Made by a program: the position numbers and the translations under genes. From positions 4,588,001 through 4,652,000 of the forward strand of contig NC_026661.2 in assembly GCF_000004075.3 (NCBI RefSeq): DNA of 64,000 nt, in the 5' to 3' direction. Below the pieces are notes generated by a model. The model was given only the letters and a program-made list of their open reading frames with translations, had not been told where the DNA came from and did not search any database. Within the stretch, counting starts at the first letter, position 1. Every line of letters begins with the position of its first letter. This document shows positions 36,292-48,100 of the stretch, one piece after another. Source of the DNA: Cucumis sativus. Lineage: Eukaryota > Streptophyta > Magnoliopsida > Cucurbitales > Cucurbitaceae.

Positions 36292-36501
36292 AAGTTTAGA
36301 GATTTAATTATATGTAAAAGAAACTCAAGATCATCCAACTAAACTTATAATTTTTTCTAACAAGAATGAGATCAGAAGAAAAGGTTTAGATTTATGAAGT
36401 TTAGAGATTTAATTATATGTAAAAGAAACTCAAGATCATCCAACTAAACTTATAATTTTTTCTAACAAGAATGAGATCAGAAGAAAAGGTTTAGATTTAT
36501 G
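36292..36501. repeat. Perfect 105-bp tandem duplication
   Basis: The 105 bases beginning AAGTTTAGAGATTTAATT at 36292-36396 are repeated at 36397-36501 with no difference I can see. A diverged single-copy relative (AAAGTTTAGAGATGTAATTA) lies near 37446-37465, at the corresponding place downstream of the CYSTM duplicate. Confidence 0.9.
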
Positions 36502-36756
36502 AAAGGATGCAATTGATGTATATAGTTTGACAATGTTTTTGCTCTGTTCCAAATTCTTTTAGAAATACACATTCTTTCTCTATTCTCCCAACCAACCAAA
36601 ATTTAAATGTATAGAACAACAATGAACACAACTATTATGTACTGATAGTATTGAGTAGCAGCAAGATCAGTTAGATTTGCAAGGAAGGGTGATATAATTT
36701 TCGAATTAAAGTCTGCTAAATGCAATCTTATTGAATTATTTAGTCATCCTTTTCTT

Positions 36757-37500
36757 TTCTTATGTAATCTTAAATATAATAATTGAGAGCAGGTGAAGAA
36801 AACAGACACAACTACAAAAGTGGATTAGCTTAATCACCCCATAAACAACAACACAAAATGAGACATAATAATCCCAAAGACTAACAACACGAGAGCGTCT
36901 AGACTCCACGACTTTCTTGATATGATCTCCGTTTCCCGAGCTCTAAACATATCGAAACAACAAGATAATTGTCTTCGATATATCTGTTTATTATAGTTTT
37001 TGACTAACAGTGGGGTTTAATATTTTTGTGTGGTTGCAGCATTGCAGCTCTCTGTGCTGTTGGTTTCTTCTTTGATCTAAGCTTTGATTGACACTTCGTA
37101 GCTTTTCATTATGTAGGGGATGGTTCGGTTTTGTGTATAAACTTCAAAATGATGTATTGAATAACAATGTGTTTTGTTATAGAGTTAACTTTACGAGTCA
37201 TTTACATAATAAATAATTTAGTCTATAAACTTTAAAACGTATGTGTGTGCATTTAGGCTTTAAACGTTGAATTTTTTTTTCGTCTCGTGAAAATCATCAC
37301 TCAAAGATCTGCAGGATGTAATACACCAAAAGTGACTTTATTTTTATTTGAATGTATTTAGTATTTCCAATAAACATTTGTTCAAAATAGAAATGTTTCT
37401 AATCATTCATATGAATGCAACGTGAAATATACACCATCACAATTTAAAGTTTAGAGATGTAATTATAAATCATCTTTCCTTAACAAAAATAAGATTATAT
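36757..37500 (+). pseudogene. Partial duplicate of the CYSTM gene (promoter piece plus last exon)
   Basis: 36757-36860 matches the CYSTM upstream sequence at about 34682-34790, including CAGGTGAAGAA and AAGTGGATTAG. 36910-37500 matches 35520-36310, including CTAAACATATCGAA, the last exon and the 3' flank. Exons 1 and 2 are missing, so about 700 bases are deleted relative to the source. The last exon at 37040-37091 keeps a pyrimidine-rich acceptor (GTGTGGTTGCAG) and the correct phase, but encodes CIAALCAVGFFFDLSFD then stop, with two cysteines instead of eight. Most likely a relic of tandem duplication; it could also serve as an alternative last exon of the upstream gene. Confidence 0.7.
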
Positions 37501-38655
37501 ACACAGATGTACTTAACAAAGAAAATGGTAATAATTATATGTCATAAATCCTCGTAATTTATTCTCGAGCATCATCAATATGATGCACACCAAGCGATGT
37601 CTATATATATATTCATTCAATCCAAACACGTCCTTTATTATAAGTTAAAACAACTATATTTTTCAAATAAAATAATTAATGATAAAAATATTAAGTGTTC
37701 TATAATAACTAATTCCATCGAATTTAACTTAGGTTTCGTTTGAGATTGTTGTAGCTTTTAAAATAATTGACAATTTCTTAGAAAATTTGAATATTATAAC
37801 ACGAGTGAAAGAAGAAATAAAATAAGTGAAATGGATGGAAAAGATCAATAGAGATCAGGGAAGAAAAAATATGTAAATGATCAAAACATTATAATAAAAA
37901 ACGGTTTAAGATTTTTGTAAACTATAATAAAATTGTCAATGGGAAACCAAAATTCAAATGGGATTTTAAAAATCTAAAAACGAAAAAGTTTGTAAAATGT
38001 AATTTTTTAAAAAATATCATAATCCCAAAAAGAAAATGAATATTTCCCATTGCGAGTTTACCAAATTACCCCTCCAATTCCGAACGCGTCCCCACTTTAG
38101 TCCACGTCACCAACGTGTAGGACCCACTCAACATGAAACTCAAATTCATCCCAAATTCAAAAAACACGACTCCCTTATATTTTCCACAATCCAACGATTT
38201 CAAAATTCGCCACGTGCTCAAAAACCCTCAACATCCACCGTTCATTCCAGCTCATTCGGTCAGAGCGTAGGGCAGCAAGCCACGGAGTATTCACCGTAAG
38301 ATCAGTTAGCCGAGTATCATCGACGGCTACAACTCTTCCCGTGAATTTCACGGGCAGATCACCACGCCTTTAAGTATCGCTCCCTTTCCCCTCATTGTTC
38401 TTCGTAGCTCGCAGAAATTAGGGCGAATTGTTCTTTCGTGAACCCTAATTTTCATATCTTATAGATTTTTTAAAATTTTTGGTTCTTTTGAGGGTTTGGA
38501 ATTGGCGCGCAAGTGGGAAGAATCAAGAGCTCTTTGATTTTGATTTTCCCGCCCTGTTCTTCTTGATTCTTCCTTCTGATTTCCTCGCCGGTGGGCTTCA
38601 CCGGGGTCGTTGTTTTGTTACGAACGGGTTCGTTAAGGTTTTTGGGTTCCTTTTC

Positions 38656-40485
38656 ATGGCGTCTGCTGTTTTAGCGAATCACGAACCCAGTTGGCCTACG
38701 AGCAAACGCAACGGGAGTGGAGGAGGAACGTTTATGGCGAGAGTTCCGTTCTCAAACCCTAAATCTAAATCTAATATGAAAAAGAGGAAAACTAATGGTG
38801 AAATTAACAACTTCCATCAGATGGGTGAAGAAATGGGCAACGTGACAACTCTGTCTCCCTCGGATAATGGGTCTTCCATTGATCGTTACCATGGATCTTC
38901 GAACTTCGAGTACAGCCAATATGTGAGTTTCAATATAACTTCGTGTTCTGGGAGGGATTTGTTTGAGCTGAGGAAGCGCTTACTGGGAGAACTTGAACAA
39001 GTTAGACGAATCAAGAGTCGTATTGAATCTGGGAACATTAGTTCTGGACCTAATTATCTCAAAAAATCTTCTAAGACGAAGGGACTGAACAAGCGGCCGA
39101 AGGTGCTACCTAGTTTTGGCAAAGATTTGCAGGTTCCAAATTCGTTTGAAGTTGGGAATCTGATGAAGACTTGCGCTCAAATCTTGAACAAATTGATGAA
39201 GCAAAAGTATGGGTTGATCTTTAATAAACCTGTGGATGTGGTTGGGTTGGGTCTTCATGACTATTATGATATTATTAAGCATCCTATGGATTTAGGGACT
39301 GTGAAATCTACGCTGTCTAAGAATTTATACGACTCACCTTTGGATTTTGCTGAAGATGTTAGGCTAACATTTAACAATGCCATGAGGTACAACCCCAAGG
39401 GTCATGAAGTTCATATATTGGCTGAACAGTGGTTAGTGAAATTTGAGGAAATGTTTCTTCCTGTTAGTCGGAAGCTGGGTGCACTGAAGCAGCCAGATCC
39501 CTATGAAGAGGAATTGCAATCCAGTTCATGGAATCATGTTGAGGAGGTGGAGAATGTGAATTTCAACTCAAATGGGAACAAACCCGTAGAAGTGGTGGTG
39601 CCGTCGAGCTTGACGAAGCCTCCTTCAGTTCAATCACCAGTGAGAACCCCATCACCAGTGAGAGCACCTCAGGTGAAGCCTGTAAAGCAGCCAAAGCCGA
39701 AGGCAAAGGATCCCAACAAAAGGGATATGAGTTTAGAGGAGAAACACAGATTGGGAATTGGATTGCAGGGCTTGCCTCCTGAGAAGATGGATCAGGTGAT
39801 ACAGATTGTGAAGAAGAGAAGTGGACATTTGAGACAGGATGGGGATGAGATTGAGCTTGACATTGAAGCAGTCGATACAGAGACCCTTTGGGAACTTGAC
39901 CGACTGGTGACGAATTGGAAGAAAATGATGAGCAAGGTCAAGCGGCAAGCTCTCATCAATGACAATACAAATGCAGATTCGAATAAAGAGAATAATGAGG
40001 TAAAAACCCCTTGTCTATACATACATATTTTTTTGCTTTAAGGGCATACTTTATTTTCCTCGTCTTTTGCCCTGTTACTGGTTTATCTGATTGGATTTGT
40101 GTACTTTTGTCATCTTGTTCTGTAGATATCATCTGTAAATGAGATGATGAATGAGGTTAAAACAGAGGCGAAGAAGCTTAGAAAAGGGGATGTGGGTGAA
40201 GAAGACGTGGACATTGGGGATGAGGTGATACCAATGGGTGGTTTCCCTCCTGTTGAAATTGAAAGAGATGCAGCTGCTCGTGCTAGTAGTAGTTCTGATA
40301 GCTCTAGTAGTTCAGGAAGTGATGATTCTTCCTCTTCTAGTGGTATTAATGATGATTTGTTATGGATTTCTTAGTCTGAATCATAGAGAAATTTGTCTTG
40401 GCTTAACCATTTTCAATGTCCTGTAGGTTCTGATTCAGATGGGAGCTCCTCCGATAGTGATTCAGATGGTGATGGTCAATCATAG
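38656..40485 (+). CDS. GTE-type (BET family) bromodomain transcription regulator
   Basis: Three exons, 38656-39999, 40126-40342 and 40427-40485, give 539 residues. The start is the first ATG (MASAVLANHEP), typical of GTE2/GTE7-like proteins. A bromodomain covers about residues 168-275, with YGLIFNKPVD, DYYDIIKHPMDLGTVK and FNNAMRYNPKG including the acetyl-lysine-binding Asn. The NET (extraterminal) domain is at about 358-432 (MSLEEKHRLGIGLQGLP through DTETLWELDRLVTNW). A segment with repeated SPVR and PKP words links them. The C terminus is a Ser/Asp-rich tail made by exons 2 and 3. The protein should bind acetylated histones in the nucleus and promote transcription. The nearest subgroup is GTE7/GTE2 by memory; a numbered symbol is not justified. 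Confidence 0.93.
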
Positions 40486-42195
40486 GTGGCCATTTTCTGT
40501 AAGCAAAATACTAAAGCCGCTTACTGAACTCGCAGTCCACTGAAGCACATCAGTATCTCAAGTTTTCTGAGGTATGGTGAATATAAAATCAGCTTCTTCA
40601 TCATTATCATTGTTACTTCCACGATTCTTCACCATGGCTGAAAAAATAGATGGAATGGACTTTCATGATCTTATATTATTCAGTGTTCTGATTTTCAGAT
40701 GTGAATTGTGAAGTTTAGATTGGGGGTACTAATGAAAAGAAGAGGGTTTTGGAACTTTTGGACCTTTCCACGTTTGGTGGCCATTGCTTGTGGGTTGAAT
40801 GGATCTTTGGGGGATATGATAAAAAGAAAACTCGAAAAAGATATCAGAAGGAAGAGAATTGTAGATGGGCACGAGTTTAGAATGGAAGAAATAGATTCAA
40901 GTTTTATTTGTTCATTTTATTATTATTTTTAGTAGAAAGTAGGCTTTGTACATAAACAAATTCTTGATTTCCCAGATCGTGTACATATTTCCCGTTTTAT
41001 ATGTGCAATGAGATTTGTTCTTTCTACACCAAAAAAAGGAAGAAAACACAACGTTGTTTCCTGTAAAGAACAGTCCCAATACTCTTCTTAGCATTTTTAT
41101 GATTTTTGGCATGTTTGGATTGGCTTTACAAATGGCTTAAAAATGTGTTTATAAAGTGAATTCTTCAAATTGCACCCTTAGTTTAGACTTAATTAGATGA
41201 AGTAATAATGAGAATTAAGTTGTAGTCAAAATGCACAAACTTTTGAAAAGCTTACTAAATTTTGATTTAAAATTTCAACCACGTTTGAAAATTGGAATTC
41301 TCTCTACATATCTGAAATTGAAGGGTCAAAAGCTTGAATAATAATTTAGTTTTTAATTCTTATCCTAAAAAGATCATAGGAAAGTTCAAACAAAGCTATT
41401 GTTGGACAATATTATAATGAGAGAAAAGGAGTTGTAAAGACCAAGACAAAAAACCCCAAACATTCAAACTTTTGACAAGAAGAGCATAACAATAAACTCC
41501 ATTGATTTGGCAATTAGTCTAAGTTAATAGTCAAATTCTCTCCATATGTATATGAACTATAATTCCCTAACAAAGATCCATATATAAAAGACGAACTACA
41601 TATTTCTTTCTTGTACTGCAGCCCATCTGCCAAATGCAAAGACACTATAAAGAACAAGACATCATCAAGAAGAATTAGCCGAATGATTCTCTCGAGAATG
41701 AAATACACAGAACAAAAATAATCCAATCGAATCTGAATGGTATTGAGTCACAAATGAAGGATACAACTTGAATGAACAAAACTTGATCAAAACTTTTCAA
41801 CATTGAGTTTGTGAACTAATAAGTAGTAAACATTCCTCTACGAATTTAACATTGTCTAAAACAAAAGATCGCGATTGTCTGGGAATAAGCAAGTAAACAC
41901 CAGAGTCGGGTCGTTGCCTGTATTAGAAGGTTGTATATTTCATTCAGAAACCAGTCTCTAATGTTTTGTTCTTGAAGCAGAAGCTGAAATTTCCTTGCCG
42001 TTTACAATGTGGAGAGTATAGAGTTGATCTGATGCTTTACTCATCAATTCATCAAAGCTTCCAAGTCAGTTGTAAACAAGTAGATTCTACAAGAACTTCT
42101 TGCTTCTTTGGTCTTCGACTTCATGGAAGTTCACAAGAAAAGAGAAAGGATGAGTCTGTAGCAAAAATCATTCAGCTTTAGACTTGTTACTGTTA
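40486..42195. other. Convergent 3' region between GTE and Pol V genes
   Basis: The two genes are tail to tail. 40486-41000 probably includes the GTE 3' untranslated region. Around 41105-41420 is AT-rich sequence with GCATGTTTGGATTGGCTTT, a word seen at the edge of some plant MITEs, but no matching far end was found. No gene recognised. Confidence 0.5.
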
Positions 42196-45100
42196 TCATT
42201 CTCGAAGCTTCAATCTACCGAACTGGTCGCCAAGTTGAGATTCACATAAAGCTACAGCTTCAGGAGCCAAGCTTGAAAGAAAAGACTTGTTGATTTTAAG
42301 AGAGGAAACTAAATGAAAAATCTTGTAACAAAACTTTCTTATATCTGATCGCCGAGCCTGCTTTTCTGGCATATGCGTCAGTAACTCCTTTATCAAATTG
42401 CATAGTTCATGAAGGAATTTCTCCATCAGTTCTTTTGCAACATGATGCCCATTTTCAGAGGACATTGATGATTTTATCGTTTCAGTTATTAGATCTAGTC
42501 CTTCAATTCGCCGAAACTCTGAATTTGTACTGACACATCTTTCCAGAACGGAACTGTAAAGGTGCTGCCCAATCCATGGCTTTCTTCTAATCATCTCTTT
42601 CAGAAATTCGATCTTTATCTGAGACCTCTTATGAAAATAATCCACCAAAACTCTATCAAAAATATCAAATACTTTCTGTAGGTCACGGTTGGACAATTTT
42701 TTTGCATCGATAATCTTCATAATCCAATATGCTGAATTCTGACCCAGGGAATCAATCATCTTGTAATGATTCTTTGATGCTAACTGCTTCTTTTTTGATA
42801 CATTTGCAGCAGATTTCTTTTTCTTAGGTTTTGACGCCAACTTTAGGTTCTTCTCCAGCAAATTTTCAAGCGTCGACATTTGAACTGCTTCTCCCTTTGG
42901 ATAGTCTTTTGCTTTGAAAATCTTCTTTTGCAAAATTCCCCATATACGCTGTTCAAGCTGTTCGCTACCTTCTGTATGTGGGTTAACTAATACCTGAGCC
43001 AAGTTTGAGAACACCAACAAAACATGCGGCTTACCTGTGCCCCAAAATATGATAAAAACTACAAATCAGATACATAGAGATATCTAACTTATTATCATTT
43101 AAAAAATATTGTATTACTTGTCAGCAAAACATCCACGGAAACTAAAACATTTATCTAACTTGTCCAAAGGGCAAAATTATTCTAAACAATGATATGATAA
43201 TATATTAGTGCTACACTAACATAGAGAATTAGATTGATTCGGATTTCTTCAGCTTCTAGGATTTAGGGTCTGTAGAGTGATCAAAGTCAAAGGAAACTAT
43301 CTGAGTTTCGTTCCAAACTTATCTTCCAGGTGTCTATTATGCAGACTACAACTCGACCTCCAGATATCTACTTGGAAAGAAAGTGTTGATCTTCCGGAAG
43401 AGAGGAGCCAACTTAAATATAAGCCAAGGACTATGAATTAAATGATTTCTAACACCCAATTTAATAACATTTGATTTTTGATTTTTAGTTTTTGAAAATT
43501 AAGCGAACAAAGGTTACTTCTTTCTACCCATGAGTTTCTTCGTTTTGTTATGAAGTGTTTCCAAAATCTAAACCAAGATTTGAAAATAAAATAATAGTTC
43601 TTGTTATAAGAATTCGGCTAAGATTTCAAATCTTTATTTAAGAGAAAACCAGTAGTAAAGAAATAAGCACATTATTCTTTCACAAATAGAAAATTAAGAA
43701 TGAAATCTTTATTATAATATTGAAAAGAAACAAATTTCAGTGAAAAAAGTCGAAATCATAATCAACCTGAGCAGCCTAAATAAATTTAAAGACCAATCTT
43801 CCCTAAATTAGGAATTATAGATATTCTCCGAAGAACTTGTTATCCTGGAAGAATATCAAACGTTTGGAACAATAAAATAGTGGACTCTGATAAAAGAAAC
43901 TCTAACGTAAGCTAATACAAGCATGGTCCTAATAGTAATAAAAGAAACTGGGAGCTTATTAATTGGGTCCATCTATGTTTGTTGGGTCACCAGGTGGCAT
44001 CCTAATTGTGAAATAACTTCCTCTATAACTCTGCTTAAATCCTACAATGTTTTCAATTTATTATTTAAATTGCATCTGCACAACTCCTTAAAGATCCAGT
44101 GAAAAGTAGTATACCTGGATTTTCATGTAAGTAAATTTCCAGAAGTGACAGAACACGAAGCTTGAATAACATAAGCTGAGACTGAGCAGTGTCGCTCCCA
44201 GCCTGATTTTTTCGCTCTTTGAAGATTTGGGCAAGATAAGAATCCATTCGAAACATCGCATCATCGTCCATTCCTCCATCGGATTCAGAATCATCAGAAC
44301 CGTCAGAAAGTTTTGGCCCTACTTCTCCAACTCTATCTATGGCTTCAGATTCATCAGTATGTTCATCGCTGTCACCTGTGTCAACAGTTTCATCTTGATT
44401 AATTTCCTCTTCTTCTTCAACATCAAGAAAATCTTCGTCCTCATCATCATCGTCATCCTCTGCATTCTGATGTCTAGAAGGTTTCAGATTTTTCTTGACA
44501 ACCCTCAACATTCTCATCAGCCCATCATCAGTGATATCACTACAGAAATACTTGAAAACCTACAAGAAAAGCCTAGATAAAGTTAGATTCTCTCAGAGCG
44601 CTTTCAGTTATTTTCTTTAAGGAATGCATTTGCCAATGATAATGCTTAACCTATCAATTTGAGAATTTCCCACCGATATCTTTGACTGCCATAATACAAA
44701 TAAAGTAGATAGATCAACCCTTGGAATGGTTCAACACAGGTAATTTACACCACGGAGAAAGCAGGGAAATAAGATATTAAAGAAGTTTTGGTTTCTAAAT
44801 TACAAAGCATTAAGAAAGAAGAAGCAAGTCATAAACACAAATAAGATGACCGATAGGTGTACATAATCTGCATTTTTCTTTTCTTTTCTTTTTTCTCTTT
44901 GTAAGAACTATGCTTTCTTCATCGGAAGATGAGCATAAAAGGAGATGGATGTGATGTTCCCACCAAGCCAAGAGAATTACAAAACCTTACCAATTGGCAT
45001 AGATTTCACTATCTGTATCATCAGTGAACACCAAGAAGCAAAGATTTTAACTATATCCCCAAAAACATTTTGATTGATCCCCTCCCCTCCCCCCTCGAGT

Positions 45101-48100
45101 ATGCAGCATGTGTGTAAGCACTTTAAATGATATACCAAGAGCAATAATATGAATGATATAAACTAGAATCCTTTGCATGCATAAAGTTGCTACTGAAAAT
45201 TTGAAAAGGCAGGAGCATCGGATATAGTATTCTGGGGAAAATGCGAGAAGAAAAAAGAATCCACAAGGAAAATCACTCGAGTACGAAATAAAGAAAAGGC
45301 ACTAGTGTCTGAAAAGTAACTAAAAAGAAATACTAGCACTTGCTATTAATATAAATAACATTCTTAAATGAGGTAAAGATCAAAACCCAAGGGACATAAA
45401 TTTTACAAAAGCTCCCAAAATATATACACACCCAATTCCCATTTGAGGCCTAAAGGGGATTAATTAGAGAAATCCTCAAAGTTAGCTATAGTTCACATCA
45501 TCCACGACTTTTTTTTTTTCAAAATGATGATAATTCCAACTATCAAATGCAAAGATAGAGATTGAAGCAAAAATAACTGTCAATTTAACCAGTAAACAGA
45601 TACATAATATACAACATTCTGCAATGCACACACCTGCTCAATGGCAGACCTCATGGGTGCTGATGACTGTGGTAGCAATGAAAGCAATGTGTCGACAAGA
45701 ACATCCATTAACTGCATTGTTCCATCACCATCCAACTCATCATCTCCAGAGGACCCTAGTAGATCAGCAGACGAAAATGCTTTCTTACAACATATAATTA
45801 ATTCAGTTGCAGCTTCGGTAAATTCCTCTGGGCGAAGGAGCACTTGCAAAAGCAACTGGATGAGCAAGTACCTTAGTGCATGTAATTTGTTTGCATCAGC
45901 ACTTAACCCGTAATTCCTTTCCTGGCACCAAATTAATATGTTATTTAATGATACCATACCATAAATTAACATTTACAAATTTGTATTTTAGTTCACAAAT
46001 TCAAAGACAAGCTATTGATCTTTAATCCTTACTATCGTATAGGGCTTTAGGCCGGTTGAGAGTGAGAAACAATTCTGGATAATTTCCTCAACTCTAGTTA
46101 AAATTTTCAAACATGCATTCCAATTTAATTGTTTACAGAATATTGCTAGTGACTGTTAATATTAATGACATTAGAATTTTATTAAACGATGAAATTTACC
46201 TCTCTCCATAACCTGGTTTCCATCTCTTGCAGTTTTTTGAATGCATCTTCATCCTCATCACTCAGGCGACGGAATAGAGAAACTGAAGGGATGTTGCGTA
46301 ATGTACCAAGAAACCTCATAAAATAAGAGCCAAGGTCATTTGGCTCAAGACCATTTACAAAACCATGAGATCCCTCTCCCTTTTGAGCATTCGCCAGTAA
46401 CAACTGCAGTTTTTCAATACAAAGCATACAAAGAGCACTAGATGTGGGAGCTTTTGGCCACTTGAATTTCTCCTGTAGTTCGAAAGAGGTCACTTCTGTG
46501 CCAAGGGATGCGGTGAACAAACCCTGAACAGCTAGAAATTTCAAAATTTCTTTCTGCACCCGGAATTTTGCCTCAGGTTCCAGCTTCAAGTGTTTCAACA
46601 TGCATGGTAGTGATTCTATAATCCAAGTTCTCAAAAAGTCAGAGTTCCCAATTGTTCCTGTTGAGTCCTTGTCCTCAACCGAACCAACCTCTGAGTTGTC
46701 ATCAGTTGTTTGACTCTGATCTGAAGGTTCCTCAGATGTTTGACTTTCATCCACAAACATGCTCATCAAGTTCTGAATAAACAGAAAGCAACCTGCTTCT
46801 GTCTTAAACTCAGAAATCAGGTTTTGAACAGCTTTTGTTCGTGTAATATTATCAAACTTGACACTGCTGTGCTTCTGTAAAGCAATAATGACAGCAACTT
46901 TTCTGCCATCGTCATGCCGTGCCCATTCAGATAATTCTTTTACAAAGTTCTGCCCAACTTTATACAACCAAGAATCCTTTGTTGAAAGTATGTCCATCAG
47001 GCACTGAACAACTTTATATGAAAGCATAGTGGGGACAAATATTGTTGGCAGTCTTGGCAGGAGAAGAAGTAGAACGTCAAACACCAAGTGCTTACGGTCA
47101 TGAGAAGATAGCAGAAGTGCTCCTTCAATTATAACTTCAAAAAAATTTTGGAAGTTTATCAGAATTTCTTCTTCGGAAGAGCCACTTTTACGATTCTTTT
47201 TATGCTTCTTCAATGAGGCTGTAACAGACAGTGAATCTTGAGCTTGCAAAACTGTATCAGGCAACAAAATGTTTACCAGAACAGGCCATAAGCTGTGAAC
47301 TCTGGGCTGGCAAAAAGTAGTCTCCTGCCGGATACCATGCACACAAAAGAGAAGATTTAAGTGATTCAATTCACAATTATTATTAAAATATAAAACCTTG
47401 TAGAAAGAAGATGGATACTTCCAAGAAGTACCTTGAGACAGTTAGCTAGAGATGACAGATGATCAACAGAAAAAAATCTACTAGGAGTGAATGGATTTGG
47501 TAAAAGTTTAGCAAATATTGAACAATCAGCAGAAATTTTTTCTCGTAATTTTAAGGCCAACAGCAGTGCATCCGGATTCCCGACTTCAGTAGCTGCTTCA
47601 AACCACTCTCGAATTCCAGAAGCTTCAAGCACTTGATTCAACACCTCAGGTGTTAACTACACAACCATAACACCATTGTAAGGAGGGAAAATTTTAGTTG
47701 AGACTAAGAAACTCTAATTGATAAGCAACTAGGTAGTGGCCTAAGAAAAAGTGACCCAAAATTACAGTTATTTGAAAAGCAACAACATCTTTATAACTTT
47801 GAATGCTAAAAGTTAAGAACCTTAACAGAATGTTCGAAATCGTGGCCATCTAGAGTCTAGAATTTACTCTAATAAATCATGAGCTTTGGTTGAGAAGCAC
47901 CAAGATAGGCAAATTTGTCCAAAAAGCACTGCCTCAAAGCTACCAATTTTACAATTCAATCGATGCAACATCATATGGCATATATTCATAAAAGGAATGA
48001 AAACCAAACAAAATTATCTCTAAGTTGTCTGATATATGAATATGCATTATATATATGTATTATATATATATAACAAATTTAGAAAATAATATCTCTATTG

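Larger units (their letters stand above)
35747..38655. other. Intergenic region with CYSTM duplicate and GTE leader
   Basis: Contains the CYSTM 3' side, a perfect 105-base tandem duplication and the partial CYSTM duplicate (all listed). From about 38030 the composition becomes richer in C and G, and 38290-38655 is probably the leader of the GTE gene. That leader has no ATG before the start codon. The palindrome CCCGTGAATTTCACGGG lies at 38338-38354. Confidence 0.55.
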
